A stretch of DNA of 39,796 nucleotides from JACKAN01 sp964502735 (lineage in GTDB: Bacteria; Bdellovibrionota; Bdellovibrionia; Bdellovibrionales; UBA1609). Where the stretch lies: the NCBI GenBank assembly GCA_964502735.1, contig CAZCYD010000023.1, forward strand, positions 1-39,796. The letters are read 5' to 3'. Below, in pieces: positions 25,126 to 32,275 of the stretch. A program made the position numbers and the translations under genes. The notes below the pieces were generated by a model. It saw nothing but the letters and a program-made list of their open reading frames with translations. It was not told where the DNA came from and did no database searches. Position 1 is the first letter of the stretch. Each line of letters opens with the position of its first letter.

Positions 25126-26538
25126 ATGCTTTCTCTTATTCACTATTTTTTTAAAATCTCTATCTTATTAAGTTTTTTTACATTTAATACTGGCTGCGAA
25201 CTTCTTGAAAAAGATAAAAAAGCAATAGACAATGCTTTTAGTCCGACTCAACCTAAGGAACCTGAGGACACATCAGAGCAGAAACCTAATTGCGAGACAG
25301 AAAGATACATTCAGCCTCAAGCTGATATCGTTAAAAAATTGGATCTACTATTTGTCGTTGATACATCTGGATCAATGAACTCTGAGAGAAAAGCTATAGC
25401 TCAAGGGATTGATGCTTTTGTAATGGAGCTTCCATCAGAGGTGGATTTACAAGTGGGAGTCATGTATGCACATGGTGAGGAGAAAAATAATTCAGGTAAA
25501 TTAGTAGGTTCACCAGCAATTTTAAGTAATTCAAATTTATCGATAAACCAAATCCGAACTTACCTCACTTCAAGAATGAATAATCCCAAAACAGAAAACT
25601 CTACAGATGGTGGAGAAGTGGGTATGTATGCTTTTTTGAATTCAATTACGAATCACTATCAATCTAATAAGACTCAGGGATTTTACAGAGATGATGCTGC
25701 TTTGGCAGTTGTTTTTGTTGCAGATGAAAACGACATTTGTTCACTAGAGAGTTATCCCGAGGGAATAACTCCTGTCTATGATCCAGAAAAAAAGGAGTGG
25801 CCAGCTTTTCACAAGTACTGTGAGGGTGTGACTCCTAAGGCTATTGTTGAAAGGGTTAAGCAAATTAAAGGATCTAAACCCTTTCTTCTGTCAGGTATAA
25901 TATATACTGGTGAGAATTCATTTCCAAAAAGTGGAGAGAATGAAATTGGTTATGGTTACTTAGAGACTGTAAATATGGCAAATGGTATTCTTGTTGACTT
26001 GGCAAGCGGAAAATACAGTGAAGGTATGCGCGAAATAGGGTACATGACATATAAAAAACTAAACCTAATAACAGAGTTCAACTTGTCACAAACGGGATTT
26101 GAGGTGAATAGCTTAAATGTAAAGGTCGACGGTAAAGAAATAGGTTTTCATTGGGAAGAAGCTTTAAATCAAATTCAACTAGATGAGTCCGATGCCGGAA
26201 ATGAAAAATCTGAAATTTTGATAAGTTACTGTTTTGCGGAATCTTTACCTGCAACTATAACTAACTTGAGAGTTTTTGGTGTCTCATTTACACAAGCTAA
26301 TGTTTCATGGCAAACAGATCAAACTGTGAGGTCAGTTGTTAAGGTCATTAGATTGATAGATGGATTCGAATTTCAAATTACGGACAGTAACTTGAAAAAT
26401 CAGCATTTGCATACAATTTTGAATTTGCTTGACGGTAAAGATTATAAATTGATTGTGACTGTTCAAAATGAAACTGGTCAAGAATCCAGTGCAGAAATTT
26501 ATTTTCGAACATTGAGTTATGACGAACTCTTGTTTTAA
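25126..26538 (+). CDS. VWA-domain lipoprotein with C-terminal FN3-like domain
   Basis: A 470-residue exported protein. The start has a lipoprotein signal (ILLSFFTFNTGC), with N-T-G before the cysteine. A linker rich in P, E and K follows. The von Willebrand factor A domain carries the metal-ion site DTSGSMNSE (D-x-S-x-S) in LLFVVDTSGSM, and DGGEVGMYAF probably supplies further ligands. The last 90 residues (ATITNLRVFGVSFTQANVSW onward) read as a fibronectin type III-like beta domain. A cell-surface adhesion or binding role is plausible from the domain order; the partner is unknown. The stop codon overlaps that of the convergent histidine kinase (26535-26538). Confidence 0.82.
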   Translation: MLSLIHYFFKISILLSFFTFNTGCELLEKDKKAIDNAFSPTQPKEPEDTSEQKPNCETERYIQPQADIVKKLDLLFVVDTSGSMNSERKAIAQGIDAFVMELPSEVDLQVGVMYAHGEEKNNSGKLVGSPAILSNSNLSINQIRTYLTSRMNNPKTENSTDGGEVGMYAFLNSITNHYQSNKTQGFYRDDAALAVVFVADENDICSLESYPEGITPVYDPEKKEWPAFHKYCEGVTPKAIVERVKQIKGSKPFLLSGIIYTGENSFPKSGENEIGYGYLETVNMANGILVDLASGKYSEGMREIGYMTYKKLNLITEFNLSQTGFEVNSLNVKVDGKEIGFHWEEALNQIQLDESDAGNEKSEILISYCFAESLPATITNLRVFGVSFTQANVSWQTDQTVRSVVKVIRLIDGFEFQITDSNLKNQHLHTILNLLDGKDYKLIVTVQNETGQESSAEIYFRTLSYDELLF

Positions 26539-28175
26539 CTGGCCGCGTTTAGGCGTTGAGGTAGGGGCAAGGAGATTACAAACTCTGACTTTCCATTTGC
26601 ATCGGTGTAGAACAAGTCTCCCCCATGATGTGTAATAATTCCATGTGATATACTTAGCCCTAAGCCTGTTCCTTTGCCGACCCCCTTAGTCGTAAAGAAA
26701 GGTTGGAAGAGTTTTCCTTGGATCTCAGAGGGAACCCCTGTGCCACTATCAATAACAGATATAGCTACACTGTCGTCAGTCGATTTTACTTTAATAGTTA
26801 TTTTCTTATCCGGCAGCCCCTCGATGGCATCATAGGCATTATTTAGAAGATTGACAAGAACTTGAGATATCTCAACTTTTCTGCACATAATATGAACTTT
26901 AGGATCTGATGGCTTAGCAAATTCAACCCCTCGACTTTTGAATCTTTCTTCACACATGGAAAAGGCTTCATCAATAATTGATGAAAGTGGGGTTAATTCC
27001 ATTTTATCCATGCTTCCATCTCGACTCATGTTTTGTAAGCCTCGAACAATACTTGCAATTCTAAATACGGTTTGTTCTATTTTATCTAAACTTTTTTCCA
27101 ATGAAACTTCATCAATATTACTTATTTCTTGCATGAGCTTTAAGTTAAATACGTGGTTGCTAATAACAGTGAGAGGAGTGTTGATTTCGTGAGCAATGCC
27201 TCCTGCCATTTCTCCAAGAGCAACCATTTTGGCAGATTGTGTAAGCTGCATTTGCTGCTTTTTAATAATTTTTTCTTTTTGTTGTCTTCTTATGAGAATT
27301 CCAAGTGAGTCTGCAATTGATCTTAGATGTGTGAGTCGCTCCTTTTCGCTGATATTTGTGTAGGAGTCCTCTTTGGAACTCACTATTGCACCCAATATAC
27401 CCTGCGGTCCCTGAATCGTGGTGATATCATACTTTAAGGTGTTAATTCCACTAAAGGGAATTCGGTTAAATAAACCATTGTCAGTCATAAACTTCATTTT
27501 TCCATTGCTAACAAGATAGATTGCAATAGCCGAATTCACTTCAAACCAAGGGGCTTTTTGAATAGTCGAGACGGATTGTTTTATTGTGCGCTCAAAGGTG
27601 TTATCTATTAATAAAAGTTCAAGAAGTCTGTTTATTAACTCTTGAACTTTTTGCGAAACATAAGCTTCATGTATAAATTTCTCTCTATATACATAACCAA
27701 TATAAGAGATCATCAAAACTAAACCGAGTGAGAGAAAATGGTGAGAGGACTCGTCCGTTTGACTTACAAGTGTTGAAAATATGGCTATAGAAATCGTATA
27801 AGTAAAAAAAGCAAATAAGGAGGCTCGTGTTTGTATAACCAGTGTAACAGCAAATATAAGATAAAATGTGCTGTAAGTATAATAGGGGGACATATTGTTT
27901 AAATAGGCTACATAATATAGGTGCGAGATGAATATCCAAGAGCCGATTTGCAATAAATCGTGGTAATGTTCTTTGAGTCTGCTGAAAAAGCTGGAATAAA
28001 ATATAATGGCCAAAGCCGTACAGACGATAAGACGTCCCTCAATATCGACATTTTCTTCGGGGTAAGAGCTTAGTCTCATCCAACCTAAAATAGGGTACAC
28101 AATCACGGCAAGGAAATTGAGAATCCTAAATAGATTAAAAATATGTAAGTGCTTAATTTGCGTTGATTTCACCAT
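26535..28175 (-). CDS. membrane sensor histidine kinase
   Basis: A 546-residue kinase. About five or six hydrophobic helices occupy residues 17-163, with almost no periplasmic loops. A GAF-like domain covers roughly 185-300. H329 lies in VALGEMAGGIAHEINTPL, followed by the catalytic domain with LVNLLNNAYDA (N box), DSGTGV (G1), FQPFFTTKGVGKGTGLGLS (F and G2 boxes). A stretch RGLQNMSRDGSMDK parallels GLRQISRDG of the kinase at 7070-8347; the two catalytic regions are clearly paralogous. No response regulator is adjacent, so the partner is elsewhere. Start ATG 28175 has no clear ribosome site. Confidence 0.92.
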   Translation of the reverse strand: MVKSTQIKHLHIFNLFRILNFLAVIVYPILGWMRLSSYPEENVDIEGRLIVCTALAIIFYSSFFSRLKEHYHDLLQIGSWIFISHLYYVAYLNNMSPYYTYSTFYLIFAVTLVIQTRASLFAFFTYTISIAIFSTLVSQTDESSHHFLSLGLVLMISYIGYVYREKFIHEAYVSQKVQELINRLLELLLIDNTFERTIKQSVSTIQKAPWFEVNSAIAIYLVSNGKMKFMTDNGLFNRIPFSGINTLKYDITTIQGPQGILGAIVSSKEDSYTNISEKERLTHLRSIADSLGILIRRQQKEKIIKKQQMQLTQSAKMVALGEMAGGIAHEINTPLTVISNHVFNLKLMQEISNIDEVSLEKSLDKIEQTVFRIASIVRGLQNMSRDGSMDKMELTPLSSIIDEAFSMCEERFKSRGVEFAKPSDPKVHIMCRKVEISQVLVNLLNNAYDAIEGLPDKKITIKVKSTDDSVAISVIDSGTGVPSEIQGKLFQPFFTTKGVGKGTGLGLSISHGIITHHGGDLFYTDANGKSEFVISLPLPQRLNAAS

Positions 28176-28239
28176 TTAAACTATCGGTGAGAAACAAACT
28201 GAACTTTCCTGGACTCAGGTCTTGTTTGAGCTCTAAGAA

Positions 28240-28608
28240 TTACTTTTTTGGTGCCGAAGTAAGATTCACTTGAGGCAGGGTTGGAGTGGCTCCCCTGATA
28301 TAGCCGTTGCTGTACAAAAACTCTAATCTCCTTTGAGCGACATCTATCTTGTCAAAGGTCTCAATACTTTTAAAAGTTTCTACTGGATTCGTATGAGAAT
28401 TTAGCACTTTTTGGAGTTCTTTTAACGCATGATTTTGCGGAAGTATATCGTCAAGTATAAGCATAGAAGTTACCAAGTTTTCATCTCGTGTATCTGATAG
28501 TGTTGAGCTTAGCGCCTGCGGTATACAGAAAAAAACCACGGTAAACACAGTAGACACGTGTACGTAAAACAAGAGCAAATAGTTTTGGCCATTTAGAAGC
28601 TTAGGCAT
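28240..28608 (-). CDS. small exported or membrane-anchored protein, unknown
   Basis: A 122-residue protein started at ATG 28608, which follows GAGGA by seven bases. Residues 10-33 are hydrophobic (YLLLFYVHVSTVFTVVFFCI), as a signal peptide or anchor with likely cleavage near ALSS. The mature part is polar and helical with a proline-rich tail (TPTLPQVNLTSAPKK). The open frame extends to 28653 and there reads PLLLLTSC, which looks like a lipobox, but it lacks a ribosome site and positive n-region. It lies between the kinase and HNH genes on the same strand. Function not recognised. Confidence 0.6.
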   Translation of the reverse strand: MPKLLNGQNYLLLFYVHVSTVFTVVFFCIPQALSSTLSDTRDENLVTSMLILDDILPQNHALKELQKVLNSHTNPVETFKSIETFDKIDVAQRRLEFLYSNGYIRGATPTLPQVNLTSAPKK

Positions 28609-28615
28609 TAGATCG

Positions 28616-28620
28616 TCCTC
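28616..28620 (-). promoter_or_regulatory. ribosome binding site deciding the start at 28608
   Basis: GAGGA on the minus strand, seven bases before ATG 28608. It argues against the longer TTG start that would create a lipobox-like leader. Confidence 0.55.
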
Positions 28621-28693
28621 ACTAAGACAGGAAGTTAGCAAAAGTAAAGGCAAAAATAAAGGTTCGTGTGCGTTCTAGTGTTATTTTTTCAAT

Positions 28694-29230
28694 TTACCAA
28701 TTAGCAGAAAGATCGAGAATTTCATTTTCTAAATACCTACGCCAGGCTTCGGGCATATTTTTGTTTATATAGAGCATCTCTGTGTTTGGGAGCCACTGAG
28801 GTTCTGTCGGGCGGTGCAATGGAGATTTGCCAAACTCGTGTAAGCTTAGGCAACCCTTTTGATTATTGCACTTGTTACAAGCTGTTACGACATTTGTCCA
28901 AGAGTGGAGCCCTCCTTTAGAGATAGGATGGACGTGATCAATAGTCAGGTTTTTTTTGTTAAATTTATGATGACAGTATTGGCATATATAGTCGTCTCGT
29001 AGAAAAACATTTTGCCTTGTAAGGCGAACGCCTCGGGTACCGCGTATATTTATATATTTTTTGAGTTTGATGACTGCCGGCAGAGGATAGCTTTTTGAAA
29101 TAGAACGGACTTGAGAGTTGTGAAAATCTAGAACTTCGACTCGCTCTTGAAACCACAACAAAATAGCTTTTTGCCAATGGATTATTTTTATTGGCTCATA
29201 GCTTGCGTTAAGTATGAGGGCGTAGGCCAT
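28694..29230 (-). CDS. HNH endonuclease family protein
   Basis: A 178-residue protein with AAGGAT directly before ATG 29230. The N-terminal MAYALILNASYEPIKIIHWQ is typical of stand-alone HNH proteins widespread in bacteria. The nuclease core has zinc cysteines C83 and C86 (CQYC), the active D98-H99 in LTIDHVHP, the N-x-V-x-A block (WTNVVTACNKCN), and a second cysteine pair C118/C121. DNA cleavage activity is expected, but this subfamily occurs in normal chromosomes without an obvious mobile context, so its target and role are unknown. No phage or intron features surround it. Confidence 0.9.
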   Translation of the reverse strand: MAYALILNASYEPIKIIHWQKAILLWFQERVEVLDFHNSQVRSISKSYPLPAVIKLKKYINIRGTRGVRLTRQNVFLRDDYICQYCHHKFNKKNLTIDHVHPISKGGLHSWTNVVTACNKCNNQKGCLSLHEFGKSPLHRPTEPQWLPNTEMLYINKNMPEAWRRYLENEILDLSANW

Positions 29231-29443
29231 ATCCTTATTGAAGGAAACCTCCCTTTTAAGTGACGATGACCTGAAAAGCCCTGCAGAGGCTACGGAGCCA
29301 TCATCTTCTTTATTTTCTCAATCTTTTGTTAAAAGAGCAAATTTAGAGACTTTAGTCTGGTTTTTTGAGGAGATTTTTGTCTCCTTTTGGGTCACAAAAC
29401 ATCTTCACTTGCGTTTTTAATTTAAAGGCATTATTGGAGTTGA

Positions 29444-30301
29444 ATGAAAAACTCAGAACCTATAGTTAGTTACAAATTGCTAGACAGTGGAAGTTTTAAA
29501 AAGCTAGAACAAGTGGGAGACCTAAAATTTGTAAGGCCTGCTGCAAGTGCCATATGGTCCCCGGCAAAGCCTCAGCTGTGGAGTGATGCTGATTGGGAGT
29601 TTGTTAGGACTCAGGGCGAAGGGGGGAGTTGGAAGCCTCTTACGTCAAAAAAATTTGAATCTTACAAGGCTCGGGTGGGGCCCCTTATATTCCACTTAAA
29701 ACCAACGCCATTTGGGCATTTGGGTGTTTTTTCTGAGCAAGTGGATTATTGGTTAAAATTACAAGAAGTGTGTCATCAGCCGGAGATGAATAAGGTAAAA
29801 GTTCTGAACTTGTTTGCTTACACCGGGGGGTCAAGTCTAGCAGCCGCACTAGGAGGGGCTGAGGTTGTCCACTTAGATGCATCAAAAACTAGCACAGAGT
29901 GGGCAAAAGAGAATGCCAGCTTAAACTCAGTAGACCCCACATCTATTAGATGGATAGTCGATGATGTCATGTCTTTTGTAAAGAGAGAGGCTCGCAGGGG
30001 CAATAAATATCACGGGATCATCCTGGATCCCCCTTCATATGGTAGAGGGTCAAAAAGCCAACTTTGGAAGATTGAAGAAGATCTGCCAAAGTTACTAACC
30101 GAAATCCAGAGCTTGTTGGAGGATAATTATTTATTTTTGCATCTGTCAGCCCACACGCCAGGCCTCTCAGCTTTATCTCTAGAAAACTTGCTTAGAAGTC
30201 AATTTGGAAACAATCAGAATTTCTATACGGAAGAAATGAAAGTCACATCTGAATATGGGTACGCTCTGCCCAGTGGCTCCAGTACATGGATGTCCCGTTA
30301 G
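29444..30301 (+). CDS. class I SAM-dependent methyltransferase, RlmI/RlmK-like
   Basis: A 285-residue enzyme with GGAG five bases before ATG 29444. Motif I is VLNLFAYTGGSSLAAALGGA, motif II VVHLDASKTSTEWAKENA, motif IV IILDPPSYGRG. The DPPSYGRG form and lack of an N-terminal PUA domain set it apart from the RlmI at 13511-14683. It is likely an RNA methyltransferase, but the substrate base cannot be told. Its TAG stop is immediately followed by a perfect long palindrome, and it converges with a small secreted-protein gene. Confidence 0.88.
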   Translation: MKNSEPIVSYKLLDSGSFKKLEQVGDLKFVRPAASAIWSPAKPQLWSDADWEFVRTQGEGGSWKPLTSKKFESYKARVGPLIFHLKPTPFGHLGVFSEQVDYWLKLQEVCHQPEMNKVKVLNLFAYTGGSSLAAALGGAEVVHLDASKTSTEWAKENASLNSVDPTSIRWIVDDVMSFVKREARRGNKYHGIILDPPSYGRGSKSQLWKIEEDLPKLLTEIQSLLEDNYLFLHLSAHTPGLSALSLENLLRSQFGNNQNFYTEEMKVTSEYGYALPSGSSTWMSR

Positions 30302-30304
30302 TAT

Positions 30305-30442
30305 ATACCAATTCGAAAGAAATAATCGTCTAAAATTTTGTGAATGCGCCTCACGCGCAGTTCCGCAGCCTCAAGGCTGCGGCTGTATGAGCATGAGGCG
30401 CATTCACAAAATTTTAGACGATTATTTCTTTCGAATTGGTAT
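30305..30442. repeat. long perfect palindrome, 49-base arms with nested hairpin
   Basis: Left arm 30305-30353 begins ATACCAATTCGAAAGAAA; right arm 30394-30442 is its exact complement, all 49 positions paired. The 40-base centre (30354-30393) is GC-rich and folds again: CCGCAGCC at 30363-30370 with GGCTGCGG at 30375-30382, loop TCAA. It starts three bases after one stop codon and its last base is the first base of the opposing stop. TTAGT occurs on both flanks (30298-30302 and 30442-30446), a possible target duplication. No T run follows, so it is not a textbook terminator. It may be a miniature inverted-repeat element. Confidence 0.92.
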
Positions 30443-30762
30443 TAGTTGCACTCTTTGATTCCACCACCACAAGCGATGTGGATAAGGTTATCAAAATCGA
30501 TTTGTTGACCGCTATACAAAGAGTTCTCTACGGCCTCGAGTTCAGAGAATATAGCTCTAGAACTGGATTTTTCAGACAGAACAACCCTAATGGCTCCATC
30601 GACACCCATCAGGCTGTTGACTTGATAGAGCTTGTTTTGAATGTCTTCCATGCTTACCGATAGGTCAGACAAATCTTCACCTGGGGCCGACTTGGCATTA
30701 ACGGCGAGGGAGCTTAGAGAGCAAAGCAGAATTAGAACGAGGAGAGATTTTAATTTATTCAT
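30442..30762 (-). CDS. small secreted protein, unknown
   Basis: A 106-residue protein started at ATG 30762, six bases after AAAAGGAG; the open frame runs on to 30786 without better support. The N-terminus is a clear signal peptide (MNKLKSLLVLILLCSLSSLAVNA, cut after VNA). The mature part is about 83 residues, acidic in the first half, and ends in the motif HIACGGGIKECN with two cysteines that could form a disulfide. No family recognised. The stop codon overlaps the end of the long palindrome, which probably shapes the 3' end of its mRNA. Confidence 0.68.
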   Translation of the reverse strand: MNKLKSLLVLILLCSLSSLAVNAKSAPGEDLSDLSVSMEDIQNKLYQVNSLMGVDGAIRVVLSEKSSSRAIFSELEAVENSLYSGQQIDFDNLIHIACGGGIKECN

Positions 30763-30768
30763 ACTGGA

Positions 30769-30776
30769 CTCCTTTT
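30769..30776 (-). promoter_or_regulatory. ribosome binding site deciding the start at 30762
   Basis: AAAAGGAG on the minus strand, six bases before ATG 30762, one of the strongest such sites in the window. It excludes the eight extra residues of the longer frame. Confidence 0.7.
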
Positions 30777-30983
30777 GATACCACACGCAATAGCGCTATA
30801 GGTACATCTTCAAATTTTAGGCCAGAGCTTGAGGCCCTCAAATCAAAAATATAGTGTTTACGCACAGAAAGTAACTTTAGATGTGGTGCATTTTGCTACC
30901 GAATTGGCTTTGCTCTAAAAAAAATTCATAAAATGAAGGCCTCTCATATTTTCTTTTACAGTTAAGCCATTTATAGTGTCTCG

Positions 30984-31613
30984 ATGAGATTTTTTTTAGT
31001 TTGGGGAGTTGGTCTTGTTTTAAGTTGGGGTGTCACGGTCTCAAGTGCTGAAATCTCGACCAGTGATCTAAAAAAAATAATTATTTTGGGAGACTCTTTA
31101 ACGGAGGGCTACGGTATAGCGAAAAGTGAGGCCTATCCAGAGGTTTTGCAAAAGCTGATTGAAGAGAAGTTTCCTCGAAGCTACCAAGTGGTTGGAGCCG
31201 GGGTGAGTGGATCGACAACGGCCAGTGGACTTGGGCGGTTGAAGTGGTTAGTTAAGGCAAAGCCTTATGTGGTCGTTTTAGCTCTAGGATCCAATGATGC
31301 GTTGAGAGGAATTCCTGTCGAAGTGGTAGTCAAAAATATGGAACAAATGATTAAGTTCCTGCAGGGTGAAAATATAAAATGTCTGCTCGTTGGTTTTAGA
31401 GCTCCCCCCAATTATGGTGAGAGCTACACTAGGGAATTTTATGGCTTGTGGAAAGGGCTTGAGGAGAAGTATAAAATTCCGAGAGTTTCGTTTCTTTTGG
31501 AGGGTGTTGCGGGAGAGAAAAGTATGAATCTTGAGGATGGGATACACCCCAACCCAGAAGGTCATAAAATTATAGCTAAAAATATTTTTAAAATTATTGT
31601 GGAGATGTTGTGA
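30984..31613 (+). CDS. SGNH-type esterase/lysophospholipase, TesA-like
   Basis: A 209-residue exported hydrolase. A signal peptide (MRFFLVWGVGLVLSWGVTVS then SAE) precedes the SGNH core: block I ILGDSLTEGYG with nucleophile S38, block II glycine in VVGAGVSGSTT, block III LALGSNDALRG, and block V DGIHPNPEGH with catalytic D and H. This is the arrangement of TesA, the periplasmic thioesterase/protease I/lysophospholipase L1. It is the first gene of an operon: its TGA overlaps the GTG start of the ABC ATPase (GTGA, 31610-31613). E. coli also has tesA next to ybbA-ybbP, there in divergent orientation. No ribosome site is seen before ATG 30984. Confidence 0.9.
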   Translation: MRFFLVWGVGLVLSWGVTVSSAEISTSDLKKIIILGDSLTEGYGIAKSEAYPEVLQKLIEEKFPRSYQVVGAGVSGSTTASGLGRLKWLVKAKPYVVVLALGSNDALRGIPVEVVVKNMEQMIKFLQGENIKCLLVGFRAPPNYGESYTREFYGLWKGLEEKYKIPRVSFLLEGVAGEKSMNLEDGIHPNPEGHKIIAKNIFKIIVEML

Positions 31614-32275
31614 TTATTAATTTCCAAAACTTGAGTAAGTCCTTTCAACAAGGGGCTGAATTGATTTCCGTACTTGAAAAATTGAATTTACAAGTTCAAC
31701 GCGGCGAAAAGGTCGCTATAATAGGGGAGTCTGGAAGTGGTAAGACCACGTTGTTAAGTTTAATAGCGGGTTTAGATCTGCCGACAAGTGGAAAGGCTCA
31801 AATTTTTGATCGGGATATTTATGATCTGACACAAGATGAAATTGTGGATCTGCGTGGTAGGAAAATGGGAATTGTATTCCAAAATTACTATCTAATACCC
31901 TATCTTACCGCCTACGAAAATATTCAGTTGCCATTAGATATCTGCCGTTTGCCTGTTGATAGTGGACGGATTCAGACTTTATTGGAGAGGGTGAAGTTGG
32001 CCCATAGATCCAATCATTTCTTTCACCAATTAAGCGGTGGGGAAGCCCAGAGGGTGGCGATTGCTAGAGCTCTTATCCATGAACCTGATTTAATTTTAGC
32101 TGATGAACCCAGTGGAAACTTAGATGAAGAAACCGGTAACCAAGTTATGGATATGTTGTTTAATTTAGTTGAACAACAGAAGTCCACTTTAGTTTTGGTG
32201 ACTCACAATAAGGAGTTGGCTAAACGGTGCGATCGGGTATTGAGTTTACAACAGGGTAAGCTTATTGAGGCCTAG
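31610..32275 (+). CDS. ABC transporter ATP-binding protein, YbbA/LolD-like
   Basis: A 221-residue ATPase with GTG start, GGAG five bases upstream. Walker A is GESGSGKTT (39-47), Q loop in GIVFQNYYLIPYLT, signature LSGGEAQR, Walker B LILADEPSGNLD and the H loop LVTHNKEL. These match the MacB/LolD/YbbA family. It overlaps the TesA-like gene by four bases, and its TAG stop directly abuts the permease ATG, so all three are made together. It most likely energises the permease next to it, acting on substrates of the envelope. Confidence 0.93.
   Translation: MIINFQNLSKSFQQGAELISVLEKLNLQVQRGEKVAIIGESGSGKTTLLSLIAGLDLPTSGKAQIFDRDIYDLTQDEIVDLRGRKMGIVFQNYYLIPYLTAYENIQLPLDICRLPVDSGRIQTLLERVKLAHRSNHFFHQLSGGEAQRVAIARALIHEPDLILADEPSGNLDEETGNQVMDMLFNLVEQQKSTLVLVTHNKELAKRCDRVLSLQQGKLIEA

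Noticed and set aside
29347..29388. Two short hairpins followed by T residues before the methyltransferase gene
   Set aside because: Stems of only five or six pairs with very short loops; not convincing as terminators or attenuators.
29238..29420. 60-residue TTG-started frame in the gap before the methyltransferase
   Set aside because: It starts eight bases after the divergent HNH gene, has no ribosome site and shows no domain-like pattern; the gap is more likely promoter and leader DNA.
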